This document shows, piece after piece, positions 1 through 7,945 of a stretch of DNA of 18,974 nt. How positions within the stretch are numbered: the stretch's first letter is position 1; each line of letters opens with the position of its first letter. A program made the position numbers and the translations under genes. The stretch lies in assembly GCA_025455635.1 (NCBI GenBank), contig JALOMF010000012.1, positions 1 to 18,974 on the forward strand, in the 5' to 3' direction. The stretch comes from Saprospiraceae bacterium (GTDB lineage: Bacteria > Bacteroidota > Bacteroidia > Chitinophagales > Saprospiraceae). The notes under the pieces are model-generated. The model saw nothing but the letters and a program-made list of their open reading frames with translations, was not told the DNA's origin and did no database searches.

Positions 1-1
1 G

Positions 2-1891
2 AGCACCAACATGCCAAACGGTGCGTTCACCGATGCTTATCGCATGGGGTCCACTGCACCGATAGTAGCCGAAAACGGGAACTACGGCTTCGTGGAGGGC
101 CTCAGCGTGGCCAACCCACTGGCTACCCTGCGCCTGAACAATGACTTTGACCGAGGCACCCGCTTCCAGGGTAGCTTTTACGGTGAGGCCGACCTTTTGC
201 CAGGCTTGACTTTCCGCAGCTCTTGGGGATATGACAAGACCTACAACAACAATACAGGCTACACTGGTGTATTTAACTACGGCATCTTCAACAGCCCAGT
301 ATCAGAACTTCGGTTGACCAACAGCGACCAACTCTATTGGAACTGGGACAAAACCTTGAAATATATCAAGCGCTTTGGCAATGCCAATGTTGAGCTTTTG
401 GCTGGGCACTCGGCAGAGCGGGACAAGGGGTCTAGGTATGTCATCCGGGTGGCAGATGTGCCAGAAGACCGCAACCTATGGTATGTGGGCCAAGGTGACC
501 CATCCACTGTTACCGTACCGACCAATACCGGGTTCCTCCTTCGCCGTGAAAGCTGGTTTGGCCGTGCCAACCTTGGCTTCTACGACAAGTACAACCTGAG
601 CGCTACGGTACGCCGTGACGGCTCCAGTGCCTTCCCAAAAGGCGAAAAATGGGGCACTTTCTACTCGGTGGGTGCTTCTTGGATAGTTTCAGAGGAAGGT
701 TTCTTGAAAGATGTTGACTTTGTTGACTTCTTGAAAATACGTGGAGGCTACGCCCTACTTGGCAACGACAATATCTCCCGCTTGGTGAACAACGACCTTG
801 CCGAGCTGCTCGCCGTCTCTGTCACCAACCCCTACGGTTTCCCGAACGGCTTGGTGAGCGGCATTACCATCAACCAGTTGAAGGACGCATCCGCCACTTG
901 GGAAGAAACCAAGTCTGTGGACGCTGGCGTGGAATTTGGCCTTGGCGGAAAACTGACTGGCGAAGTCTCCTACTACAACAAGTTGACCAATGCCTATATC
1001 CGTGTACCAACCCCCGCAGTGGTTGACCCAGACGGCATCTTGAGCCGTGCGGCTGATGTGCGCAACAAGGGTGTTGAACTTGGCCTGAAATGGAACGAGT
1101 TCTCGTCGCCAGATTTTGGCTATCGCATCGGCTTCAATGCCACATTTAACAGGAACAACGTTGAAGCGGTAAAGGGCGGCATTGACCTCAAAGAGGGCGG
1201 CCTTGGCAACGGCGAGGTGACTACCTCCACGGTCGTAGGTCAGCCAATCGGCAGCTTTTGGGTGTATGAAACAGACGGACTCTACCAGACGCAGGCTGAA
1301 ATTGACGACTCCCCACACTTCACGGGTACGCTTCCCGGCGACTTCCGTTATGTGGACACCAATGGTGATGGCACATTGGACGAAAGGGACAGGGTTTTTG
1401 TGGGTGCTTACCAGCCAAAAGTGTTCTATGGCATCAGCGGTGGCATCAACTTCAAGGCTTTTGACTTCTCCATTGATTGCTACGGTAACGCTGGCAACAA
1501 GGTTTACAATGGTAAAAAAGGCGTTCGCTTCGGTAACGACAATATTGAAGCTTCCCGCAAAGACCGCTGGACCCCCACCAACACGGACACCAACGAGCCG
1601 CGGGCTTCCAACAGCATTCCTAAGCCGTCCACCTATTTTGTTGAGTCTGGCAATTTCTTCCGTATCAACAACATCACCTTGGGCTATACCATTCCTTCCG
1701 CAATAACGGACAGGGCCAAAATTGGCAGGGCAAGGGTGTTCGTTTCGGCACAAAACCCAGTCATCAGTCAGCGGTTCTCTGGTTTTACGCCTGAGCTTCC
1801 TGGTTCCAACGCACTCAACAGCGGTATCGAGCTTGGCGTGTACCCATCGCTCGCTACTTATATGTTTGGCGTGAACGTTGACTTTAACTAA
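2..1891 (+). CDS. SusC/RagA-type TonB-linked outer membrane transporter, 3' part
   Basis: This is the C-terminal part, about 629 residues, of an outer membrane beta-barrel that imports glycan fragments together with a SusD-type lipoprotein, powered by TonB. The reading frame is open to the left edge (codons for S-T-N precede the first ATG at 11), so the gene starts outside the window; the family is usually around 1000 residues, so the plug and N-terminal carboxypeptidase-like domain are missing here. Family-typical barrel features are visible: alternating aromatic strands, a VRRDGSSAFPKGEKWGTF stretch near residue 205, the RNKGVELGL segment near residue 355, a D-rich loop (DTNGDGTLDERDR) and a final strand ending in aromatic-plus-Asn (VDFN). 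The susD gene follows 170 nt downstream. The substrate cannot be read from this gene alone; the convergent GH144-type gene suggests a beta-glucan. Confidence 0.93.
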   Translation, partial: STNMPNGAFTDAYRMGSTAPIVAENGNYGFVEGLSVANPLATLRLNNDFDRGTRFQGSFYGEADLLPGLTFRSSWGYDKTYNNNTGYTGVFNYGIFNSPVSELRLTNSDQLYWNWDKTLKYIKRFGNANVELLAGHSAERDKGSRYVIRVADVPEDRNLWYVGQGDPSTVTVPTNTGFLLRRESWFGRANLGFYDKYNLSATVRRDGSSAFPKGEKWGTFYSVGASWIVSEEGFLKDVDFVDFLKIRGGYALLGNDNISRLVNNDLAELLAVSVTNPYGFPNGLVSGITINQLKDASATWEETKSVDAGVEFGLGGKLTGEVSYYNKLTNAYIRVPTPAVVDPDGILSRAADVRNKGVELGLKWNEFSSPDFGYRIGFNATFNRNNVEAVKGGIDLKEGGLGNGEVTTSTVVGQPIGSFWVYETDGLYQTQAEIDDSPHFTGTLPGDFRYVDTNGDGTLDERDRVFVGAYQPKVFYGISGGINFKAFDFSIDCYGNAGNKVYNGKKGVRFGNDNIEASRKDRWTPTNTDTNEPRASNSIPKPSTYFVESGNFFRINNITLGYTIPSAITDRAKIGRARVFVSAQNPVISQRFSGFTPELPGSNALNSGIELGVYPSLATYMFGVNVDFN

Positions 1892-2061
1892 ATTATTCCG
1901 GTTTGGATTTATTATCCAGCATGAACCAAGTTCAATACCGGCTGTTTAAAAAATCTGAGCTAAACCTTTTAGTCGTAAATTAGAAATTGGTACCCGAAGT
2001 GAGTTGCTCAACTCGGTTGCCAAGCAGCGAATTCTCAGTTGATTCAAAACTAATTTTCATC
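1892..2061 (+). other. susC-susD spacer with imperfect stem-loop
   Basis: This spacer is long for a susC/susD pair. It contains an imperfect hairpin at 1987-2023: TTGG and ACC on the left pair with GGT and CCAA on the right, around an inner GAGTT/AACTC stem with a GCTC loop (2001-2014). There is no T-run after it, so it is not a typical terminator. It might stabilise or partly attenuate the message between the two genes; this is inference. No other gene is seen here. Confidence 0.4.
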
Positions 2062-3561
2062 ATGAAAAATTTAACTTATCCAATCATCTTCCTTGCACTC
2101 ATCGTAGTGACCATCGCAGGTGCGGGATGCAAAGAGGACTGGCTTTCGCCAGCGCCCGAAAATACGCTCATACAATCCGACTCTACTTTCACCGATGCAG
2201 CCAATGCCGAGAAATTCGTCAATGCCTGCTACGCTTGGACCACCGAGTGGGGCCAGCACGTGTTCTCGTGGGTCGGAGTCAGCAGCATCACCTCCGACGA
2301 TGCAGACAAGGGCAGCGACCCCGGCGACCTTGGTGCCGACAAAGACCAGATGGACGCTTTGAGCTACACACCGACCAGCCTCTCTCCTGCTGAAGTTTGG
2401 GAAGCCAATTACACAGGCATTGGCCGCTGCAACCAAGCCATTGATAAGGTCACCAACGATTTCAAAGGCGTGATTGACCAAGCATTGGCTGATAGGCTCG
2501 TGGGCGAGGCAAAGTTCCTCCGGGCATATTACTATTTCAACTTGGTGCGCATTTTCGGTGCCGTGCCTAAGTTCGACCGGGTATATACTTCGGATGAGAC
2601 TGCGTTGATTTATGAAGATTACACCCGTGTGCCAGTTGAAGAAATCTATGCGCTGATTGAAGCGGATTTGACCGATGCGGTTGCCAAGTTGCCACTTAAA
2701 AGTGCTTATGAGGCCAAGGATTTGGGCCGTGCGACCAAAGGCTCAGCACAGGGTCTTTTGGCCAAGGTTTACATGTACCAAAAGAAATGGAACGAGAGCC
2801 TTGCCGCTGCCAACGACGTCATCAATTCTGGGGAATACAGCTTGGAGCCTGACTACGCCCTCATCTGGAGGCAATCAACTGAACATGGTGCCGAGTCATT
2901 GTTTGAAGTAGAAGGTCAAAATGGTGGCGAAGGTTGGGGCATTGGCGGCTATTTTGTTTGCCAAGGCGCCAGGGGTGGAGTTTCAGGTGGTTTCGGTGGC
3001 TGGGGCTTCAACACCCCAACCGTTGACCTCGAAAATGCCTACGAATCAGGCGACGTGCGTAAAGATGCAACCATCTACAGGGCTGGTCAAACCCTCTGGG
3101 ACGGTGCCCAAGTTGATGCCGGAGTGGCAAACCCAAGGTACAACTACAAAGCTTACGCCAGCCAAACTCAAGAAATTAATTACAGCGACTGGTGGTCAGG
3201 CAAAAACATTCGCGTCCTTCGCTATGCCGAAATACTGCTAATCAAAGCTGAAGCAGCCAATGAGCTTGGCAACAGCGGCGAAGCTGTAGCAGCACTGAAC
3301 CTGGTGCGCAACCGTGCGGGCCTTGCCGACACCAACGCTTCTTCACAGGACGACCTTCGTGATGCCATCTGGCGGGAGCGCCGGGTGGAACTGGCGATGG
3401 AGCACGACCGCTTCTTCGACCTCGTGCGCCAAGGCCGTGCTGGCCAAGTGCTGCGTGCCCACGGCAAAGACTTCGTGGACGGCAAGCATGAGCTTTTCCC
3501 TATCCCACAGCGTCAAATTGACCTGAGCGGTGGTGTTTTGAAGCAAAATCCTGGGTATTAA
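2062..3561 (+). CDS. SusD/RagB-family nutrient-binding outer membrane lipoprotein
   Basis: A 499-residue surface lipoprotein that binds glycans and caps the SusC barrel. The start at 2062 gives a clean lipoprotein signal: MKN, a hydrophobic core, and AGC with the lipidated Cys at residue 23. The residues after Cys are K-E-D, which fits the Lys-acidic-acidic surface-export signal known for Bacteroidota lipoproteins. Earlier in-frame starts would put 25 odd residues in front of the signal and are rejected. The N-terminal SusD-like TPR region shows the typical EAKFLRAYYYFNLVRIFG (about residues 148-165), and the C-terminal RagB/SusD region shows RYAEILLIKAEA, LNLVRNRAGL, RRVELAMEHDRFFDLVRQG and a PIPQRQID near the end. 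It lies 170 nt after susC and is followed by a strong terminator, so the pair probably ends here as a transcription unit. Confidence 0.96.
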   Translation: MKNLTYPIIFLALIVVTIAGAGCKEDWLSPAPENTLIQSDSTFTDAANAEKFVNACYAWTTEWGQHVFSWVGVSSITSDDADKGSDPGDLGADKDQMDALSYTPTSLSPAEVWEANYTGIGRCNQAIDKVTNDFKGVIDQALADRLVGEAKFLRAYYYFNLVRIFGAVPKFDRVYTSDETALIYEDYTRVPVEEIYALIEADLTDAVAKLPLKSAYEAKDLGRATKGSAQGLLAKVYMYQKKWNESLAAANDVINSGEYSLEPDYALIWRQSTEHGAESLFEVEGQNGGEGWGIGGYFVCQGARGGVSGGFGGWGFNTPTVDLENAYESGDVRKDATIYRAGQTLWDGAQVDAGVANPRYNYKAYASQTQEINYSDWWSGKNIRVLRYAEILLIKAEAANELGNSGEAVAALNLVRNRAGLADTNASSQDDLRDAIWRERRVELAMEHDRFFDLVRQGRAGQVLRAHGKDFVDGKHELFPIPQRQIDLSGGVLKQNPGY

Positions 3562-3584
3562 TCATCCCAAGTGTGTTTAAAAGA

Positions 3585-3624
3585 AGAGGGGTTCGCTGCA
3601 TACAGCGAACCCCTCTCTTTTTTT
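3585..3624 (+). terminator. Rho-independent terminator after susD, probably bidirectional
   Basis: A perfect 14-bp stem (3585-3598 with 3603-3616) encloses a 4-nt loop (CATA) and is followed by seven T residues at 3618-3624. It sits 23 nt after the susD stop. Read on the minus strand it lies 32 nt after the GH144 gene stop and is followed by a short T-rich run (TCTTCTTTT), so it can plausibly stop both converging transcripts. Confidence 0.9.
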
Positions 3625-3648
3625 GAACCTCCCAATGTGCCTGGCTGC

Positions 3649-5514
3649 TCATTTTTTAAAGAACCGTACAACTCCCGTTTGACCACCCATTTTTACCTTA
3701 AAAAAATAAAGCCCCGAAGAAAGTCCTTCCAGTGCAACCGCTCTGCTGAACAGCCCTGATGGCGCATTTTTTTCATCATAAATATGGTGGAGCAAACTGC
3801 CTTGCGCATCCAACAGCGCCAAGCTCACTGGCCCCGGTTTTTCCACCACGAAGGCTAGGTTCAGCACATCCGCAGTGGGGTTGGGGTATGCCAGTAGCTC
3901 GAAATCGTTGCTTTGGGGGTTGCTCACCGCCGTCAAATCCTCCACAAACCCGATGGAGTCCAAGGCAGGCTGAATGGCAGGGTCGGCCATGAACAGGTTC
4001 CAAAGCAGGCCGCTCCGGTAGTTTTCAATCATGCAGATGATAGGGCCTTGGTCAATGGCGAGGGTGCTGGTGGCGTACCAGTCCTCACTTAGGTTGAAGG
4101 CATCGTAAAAACCCATTGACCCCCAGAGTTTTTCGCCCCGCACCCGGTAGAAGTGCTTGAGCGCCGCCATGCTCTCGGCTGGCGTGTAGGGCATGGACGA
4201 GAGTGCCGCCGTAGGCGAAATAGTGCCGTTGTCGTTGTTTGGTTCGTGGGCGAGGTAGCCGAAGGGGTCGTCGCTGGCGGTGAGGCCCCAGCAGTCGGCG
4301 GAGTAGCCCTCGTAGTTTCCGGGGTTGTCCATGCAGTAAGCCCGGTTCACGAGCGAGTGGTGCTTGTTGTGGAGGTAGTAATTGGCGTAGGCATCCTTGA
4401 TGCCCCGTGGGTCGAAGCCAAGGTAGGAGTAGTGCGCAAAAAACAGCGGCCCGCCACGGTTCGGCCCTACGGCCAATTCGTAGCCGTAAAAGTCTTGGCC
4501 GTTCACGTAGCCGGGCTGCGCCCAACCCGTTTGCCAAAGGCTGGCAGGCACGGGGTGCGTGGGCGAGGCGATGGCCAGCAGATAGACGATGAGCGCCTCG
4601 TTGTAGCCCCGTACCTGAAAGTTCATCTGCCATTCGTAGTTCGGCGACCAGTGCCAGTAGAGCTTGTTCGAGCCGTTCTTTCGGTAAAAATCCCATTCCA
4701 CGGCCTCCCAAAGCCCGGTTATTTTTTCCCGAAGGGCAATTTCTTCCGCATTGTTTTCTTGAAAAAACTGCCGGGCGCAGAGCAGCCCCTGCATCAGGAA
4801 AGCCGTTTCGACAAGGTCGCCGCCATCGTCGAACTGGCTGAACGGAATCACGTCGCCCGTCACACCGTTCATCCAATGGGGGAAAACGCCATGAAAACGG
4901 TCGGCATTTTCCAGAAACCCCGTGATGGTCAGCAGCCGCTCCAGCCCCTCCTGCCGGGTGATGAAGCCCCGCTCGATGGCCACCAAAACGGCCATGATGC
5001 CAAAGCCCGTGCCGCCCGATGTGACCAAGTCGCCGCTGGAATTGCGCTCCCTCGCCATGCCGCTCACCGGGTGCCCAAACTCCCAGAAGTACCGGAACGT
5101 GTAGCGCTGCACCATGTCCAACAGGGCGTCATCGGAGAAGGCAGTCAGGGTGACGGCCAGCGTGTCGGAAGTGGCCAAAACGCCTGTACCGCCCAGCGCT
5201 TCTACGAAATAATGATGGGTAACAGGCGAGCTTCCCGGAAAGCCGGGGAAGTCCAGAAAACTGGTTGGGAAAATGATTTTGACCTGATTGAAGGTCTGCC
5301 CGCCGTCGCTAGAGCGCCAGATTTTGTAGGAAAAAGGGTCAAGGCCCGGCGGTTCGGGCCAGGCCAGTTCGACATGGCTATCGAAGGCCGTGGCGGACAA
5401 CGTGAAGCCCGTTTGCGCTTCGGTTTGGTTTTTTACCAATAAAAAAACGAGTGCAAAAAGGACATGCCGACAAAACGGCCTGACGGTCGGGAGTCTTGAT
5501 TGAAAAAAACGCAT
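3649..5514 (-). CDS. Secreted glycoamylase-like glycoside hydrolase (GH144 type) with T9SS sorting domain
   Basis: A 621-residue secreted enzyme. After an N-terminal signal (hydrophobic stretch about residues 18-30, likely cleavage after TEAQ near 34) comes a fibronectin-III-like region (about 36-125) with WPEP and YKIWRSSDGG. The glycoamylase-like catalytic domain (Pfam Glycoamylase, PF10091) spans about 128-525, with family-typical GTGFGIMAVLVAIERGF (169-185), FPHW (211-214), DGGDLVETAFLMQGLL (230-245), LYWHWSP (285-291) and RGYNEALIVYLLAIASPTHP (302-321). The tail from about 540 has YPNPTADVLNL and a final GLYFFKVKMGG...RFFKK, a T9SS type A sorting domain, so it is exported by type IX secretion. 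Characterised PF10091 members of family GH144 are endo-beta-1,2-glucanases; activity here is inferred from family. It converges on the susCD pair and lies 55 nt after dapD on the minus strand. Confidence 0.9.
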   Translation of the reverse strand: MRFFQSRLPTVRPFCRHVLFALVFLLVKNQTEAQTGFTLSATAFDSHVELAWPEPPGLDPFSYKIWRSSDGGQTFNQVKIIFPTSFLDFPGFPGSSPVTHHYFVEALGGTGVLATSDTLAVTLTAFSDDALLDMVQRYTFRYFWEFGHPVSGMARERNSSGDLVTSGGTGFGIMAVLVAIERGFITRQEGLERLLTITGFLENADRFHGVFPHWMNGVTGDVIPFSQFDDGGDLVETAFLMQGLLCARQFFQENNAEEIALREKITGLWEAVEWDFYRKNGSNKLYWHWSPNYEWQMNFQVRGYNEALIVYLLAIASPTHPVPASLWQTGWAQPGYVNGQDFYGYELAVGPNRGGPLFFAHYSYLGFDPRGIKDAYANYYLHNKHHSLVNRAYCMDNPGNYEGYSADCWGLTASDDPFGYLAHEPNNDNGTISPTAALSSMPYTPAESMAALKHFYRVRGEKLWGSMGFYDAFNLSEDWYATSTLAIDQGPIICMIENYRSGLLWNLFMADPAIQPALDSIGFVEDLTAVSNPQSNDFELLAYPNPTADVLNLAFVVEKPGPVSLALLDAQGSLLHHIYDEKNAPSGLFSRAVALEGLSSGLYFFKVKMGGQTGVVRFFKK

Positions 5515-5569
5515 GATGCCAATGGTTTTTCATCATTGCCAAACCGCCAAGGTGCAGCCAAAACGGGGG

Positions 5570-6388
5570 TCAAACTGCCACGCCGTAGTCCCGGAGCGCA
5601 GCGTTCAACGACACTTTTTTGTCCGTGCTCTCGGTGCGTTTGCCGATGATGAGTGCGCAGGAAACACCATAGTCCCCTGCCGGAAACTGGCGGGAATAAG
5701 TGCCGGGGATGACCACTGAGCCAGCAGGCACTCTTCCTTTGTAAGTCACTGGTTTCGAGCCAGTTACGTCAATGATATGCGTTGATTGCGTAAGCACCAC
5801 ATTGGCGCCAAGCACCGATTCACGCTCCACCCTCACGCCCTCCACCACGATGCAGCGGGAGCCGATGAAGCAGTCGTCTTCGATGATGGTCGGGGCGGCT
5901 TGTGGTGGTTCCAGCACCCCGCCTATACCCACACCGCCACTGAGGTGGACGTTCTTGCCGATTTGGGCACAGGAGCCAACTGTGGCCCAAGTGTCCACCA
6001 TTGTGCCAGCGCCCACGTAGGCACCGATGTTCACGTAGCTGGGCATGAGAATGACGCCCGGCTCCAAGAAGCAGCCATACCGGGCGATGGCGTGTGGCAC
6101 TACCCGTACGCCTTGCGCAGCAAAGTTCTTTTTGAGCGGAATCTTGTCGTGAAACTCGAAGGGCGGCACTTCGATGGTCTCCATCTTGCTGATGGGGAAG
6201 TAAAGGATGACGGCTTTTTTCACCCAGTCGTTCACTTTCCATTCGCCGTCGTCGGTGGGTTCAGCTATCCGTAATTTGCCCGTGTCGAGCAAGGAGATAA
6301 CATGGTTGATGGCCTCTTGAACGGGCTTGTCCTTGAGCATGGAGCGGTCTTCCCATGCGGCATTGATGGTGTTTTCTAGTTGAGACAT
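5570..6388 (-). CDS. dapD: 2,3,4,5-tetrahydropyridine-2,6-dicarboxylate N-succinyltransferase
   Basis: A 272-residue cytoplasmic enzyme of the succinylase branch of the diaminopimelate pathway; it transfers succinyl from succinyl-CoA to tetrahydrodipicolinate, feeding lysine and peptidoglycan synthesis. The N-terminal helical part has AWEDRS (11-16). The left-handed beta-helix of hexapeptide repeats runs about 100-235, with PSYVNIGAYVGAGTMVDTWA (116-135) and VGSCAQIGKNVHLSGGVGIG (137-156), both diagnostic for DapD. The C-terminal segment GDYGVSCALIIGKR (238-251) is also typical. The start at 6388 (MSQLENTI) gives the usual family length; the in-frame ATG at 6406 lies in the repeat-rich spacer and is less likely. 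It follows the SPOR gene after a 65-nt gap and precedes the GH144 gene by 55 nt on the same strand. Confidence 0.97.
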   Translation of the reverse strand: MSQLENTINAAWEDRSMLKDKPVQEAINHVISLLDTGKLRIAEPTDDGEWKVNDWVKKAVILYFPISKMETIEVPPFEFHDKIPLKKNFAAQGVRVVPHAIARYGCFLEPGVILMPSYVNIGAYVGAGTMVDTWATVGSCAQIGKNVHLSGGVGIGGVLEPPQAAPTIIEDDCFIGSRCIVVEGVRVERESVLGANVVLTQSTHIIDVTGSKPVTYKGRVPAGSVVIPGTYSRQFPAGDYGVSCALIIGKRTESTDKKVSLNAALRDYGVAV

Positions 6389-6390
6389 TT

Positions 6391-6455
6391 GGAGGTATGG
6401 AGGCACAGAGGTATGGAGGTATGTATGGGGTGCATACCTTCACACCTTCACACCT
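6391..6455. repeat. Short direct and inverted repeat cluster upstream of dapD
   Basis: The spacer between the SPOR gene and dapD is almost all repeats. The 11-mer AGGTATGGAGG occurs at 6393-6403 and 6409-6419; a partial copy AGGTATG (6417-6423) has an inverted partner CATACCT at 6433-6439, which could form a 7-bp stem with a 9-nt loop. Next to it the 8-mer CCTTCACA is tandemly repeated (6437-6444, 6445-6452). The copies are too few and too close for a CRISPR. It may be a dispersed intergenic repeat of this genome or replication slippage. Confidence 0.7.
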
Positions 6456-6852
6456 ATTTTATAAGTTCTTCCGGTTTGATTTCGCTGTCCTGAACTGGGT
6501 AGGCGGTTGGGTAGTCGGCTTTTAGGAGGTATTGCGCAGCGATGGCGTCACGCTTGGAGGTGAATGCACCTGCCCGGAGCTTGTAGTAGGGTTTTGACTG
6601 CACCCAATCGGCGGACATGTTGGGGTAGAGCGACTCAAATTTTTTGAGTGCGTCTTCGACCCGTTGCCTATCGGTGGTGGCCATAATTTGAATGCGCCAG
6701 CCGGCGATGGTTTTAGTGCTCTTGTTGGCGTCCACGTAGCGCTTCATCAGGGCTGCAATGGATGGGTCCACTTTTTCGGAAATATTGCCTTGAGCTTGGG
6801 CAAATGCAACCACAAGAAGGAGTAGCAAAAAAGGTAAGAAGCATTTTTTCAT
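6454..6852 (-). CDS. Small secreted SPOR-domain protein
   Basis: A 132-residue protein with a cleavable signal peptide (MKKC, hydrophobic core to about residue 18, AQAQ cleavage near 21). The mature part has a short charged helix (28-47) and then a SPOR domain (about 51-122): GWRIQIMATTDRQRVEDAL in the first strand and helix, and YYKLRAGAFTSKRDAIAAQYLL in the second half. SPOR domains bind glycan strands of peptidoglycan lacking stem peptides, often at division sites; a periplasmic location is expected. Nothing catalytic is visible. It lies between deoC (21 nt upstream) and dapD (65 nt downstream) on the minus strand, so co-transcription is likely. The stop codon is TAG. Confidence 0.88.
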   Translation of the reverse strand: MKKCFLPFLLLLLVVAFAQAQGNISEKVDPSIAALMKRYVDANKSTKTIAGWRIQIMATTDRQRVEDALKKFESLYPNMSADWVQSKPYYKLRAGAFTSKRDAIAAQYLLKADYPTAYPVQDSEIKPEELIK

Positions 6853-6873
6853 AGTAGCTTATTTGATTGACAA

Positions 6874-7521
6874 TCAACCATTTACTATTGCAACGCCCAC
6901 TGACGTGCCTATCCTGTCAGCACCTGCTGCGATGAGTTCTTCAGCGAATTTACGCTCACGGATGCCGCCAGATGCCTTGATTTTCACGGAAGCTGGCAAC
7001 TTTTTGCGAAGCATTTCGACGATTGGAACGGTAGCGCCCTTGCCGTTCACGCCAGTTGAGGTCTTGACGAAATTTACTTTTACTTCTGCGGCCATTTCAC
7101 AGACCTTGGCAATTTCTGCGTCGGCGAGCAGGCCGGTTTCGATGATGAGCTTGATGGTTTTGCCACGCATTTGGCAGGCCATGGCCATACTGTCGATTTC
7201 GTTGCGGACGTAGTTCCATTGCTTGCTTTTCACGGCGCAGATGTTGATGACGCAATCCAGTTCGGTTGCGCCTTCGTCAATAGCCTTTTTAATTTCCTCC
7301 ACCTTGCCTGGCGTGGCAGAGTACCCCATCGGGAACCCAATCACGGTGCATACTTTGACAGAAGTGCCGTCAAGTTCTTTCACTGCATCCTTTACAAAGA
7401 AAGGCGGCACACACACGGCCATGAAATCGTTTTGTTTGGCTTCTTCGCAAAGCTTTTTGACGTCGGCGATTGTGGTGTCGGGTTTCAGAATTGTTGCGTC
7501 AATGTATCTGGCTAAGTCCAT
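6874..7521 (-). CDS. deoC: Deoxyribose-phosphate aldolase
   Basis: A 215-residue class I aldolase that splits 2-deoxyribose-5-phosphate into glyceraldehyde-3-phosphate and acetaldehyde in deoxynucleoside breakdown. The Schiff-base lysine is K153 in FVKTSTG; the second active-site lysine is K182 in KASGGIR; the conserved Asp is D89 in ELDCVINI. VIGFPMG (60-66) and RIGTSVG (203-209) complete the TIM-barrel signature. Length is normal for the short bacterial form. The N-terminal motif reads IDATILKP where many bacterial homologs have His before Thr; this position is not strictly conserved in the family. It is the first gene of the minus-strand run deoC-SPOR-dapD and diverges from dnaB across a 424-nt gap. 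Confidence 0.96.
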   Translation of the reverse strand: MDLARYIDATILKPDTTIADVKKLCEEAKQNDFMAVCVPPFFVKDAVKELDGTSVKVCTVIGFPMGYSATPGKVEEIKKAIDEGATELDCVINICAVKSKQWNYVRNEIDSMAMACQMRGKTIKLIIETGLLADAEIAKVCEMAAEVKVNFVKTSTGVNGKGATVPIVEMLRKKLPASVKIKASGGIRERKFAEELIAAGADRIGTSVGVAIVNG

Positions 7522-7945
7522 AATTCACAAGTATAATCCAAGCGTGGGAAAAACTTTGAACGAATAACACTTCGTACTATCAGCATTTCTCAATGAGCGG
7601 CCAAGGTAAAACAAAAAATACAAATTCAAGTTGACAGAAAATGCCGCTCACCTATTTTACCAACAATCTCCAATCGGGTGGCATCGCCGCCCAACACCTC
7701 ATTATCACAAAGCAGCTATGGGTAATCTTCTGAAAACCAACGCCGTGCAAAAGCACGGTGCAGAAGCCACTTGGAAATTAAGTCGCTGGGTTGCCGTTGA
7801 AAATGAAATTTCAACACAAGCGGATATATTTTCCACAGTCCAACGAGAAAACTGTAAATCTACCTTTGAGTTTTTTCTTAGTAGCTTTGTGGAATAATAA
7901 AGTCATGGTTCATGACGAGCAAATTGCGTTCAACAACAATAGATA
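7522..7945. other. Divergent intergenic region deoC/dnaB with two small hairpins
   Basis: A 424-nt non-coding stretch. It holds an 8-bp stem with an AAAA loop at 7741-7760 (CGCCGTGC / GCACGGTG, one G-T pair) and a 7-bp stem at 7796-7815 (GTTGAAA / TTTCAAC). Neither has a T-run. An 88-codon plus-strand frame at 7631-7897 has unremarkable composition and no recognisable domain, and is not annotated. The region probably carries promoters for both flanking genes; a small RNA or leader is possible but unproven. Confidence 0.4.
7882..7889 (+). promoter_or_regulatory. Bacteroidota-type -7 box upstream of dnaB
   Basis: TAGCTTTG matches the TAnnTTTG -7 consensus of the Bacteroidota primary sigma factor. 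It is 56 nt before the dnaB ATG. A TTTG at 7865-7868 lies only 13 nt upstream, shorter than the usual spacing of roughly 19, so the -33 element is uncertain. Confidence 0.5.

Noticed and set aside
755..1753. 332-codon minus-strand open frame within susC
   Set aside because: Antisense shadow of a clear SusC-type barrel; no motif seen.
1987..2061. N-terminal extension of SusD from a TTG
   Set aside because: It would place 25 unrelated residues before a textbook lipoprotein signal peptide and lies in a stem-loop.
4153..5442. 429-codon plus-strand open frame opposite the GH144 gene
   Set aside because: It is antisense to a gene with clear domains, its translation is Val/Arg/Gly-rich without any recognisable motif, and it arises from the codon bias of the real gene.
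6389..6406. Upstream ATG for dapD giving six more residues
   Set aside because: The residues come from the repeat spacer and the shorter form matches the family length.
6391..6455. CRISPR-like repeat
   Set aside because: Repeat units are 8-11 bases with no regular spacers and only two or three copies.
7631..7897. 88-codon plus-strand frame in the deoC/dnaB gap
   Set aside because: No recognisable domain, no start context, and it spans both hairpins and the dnaB -7 box; more likely non-coding.
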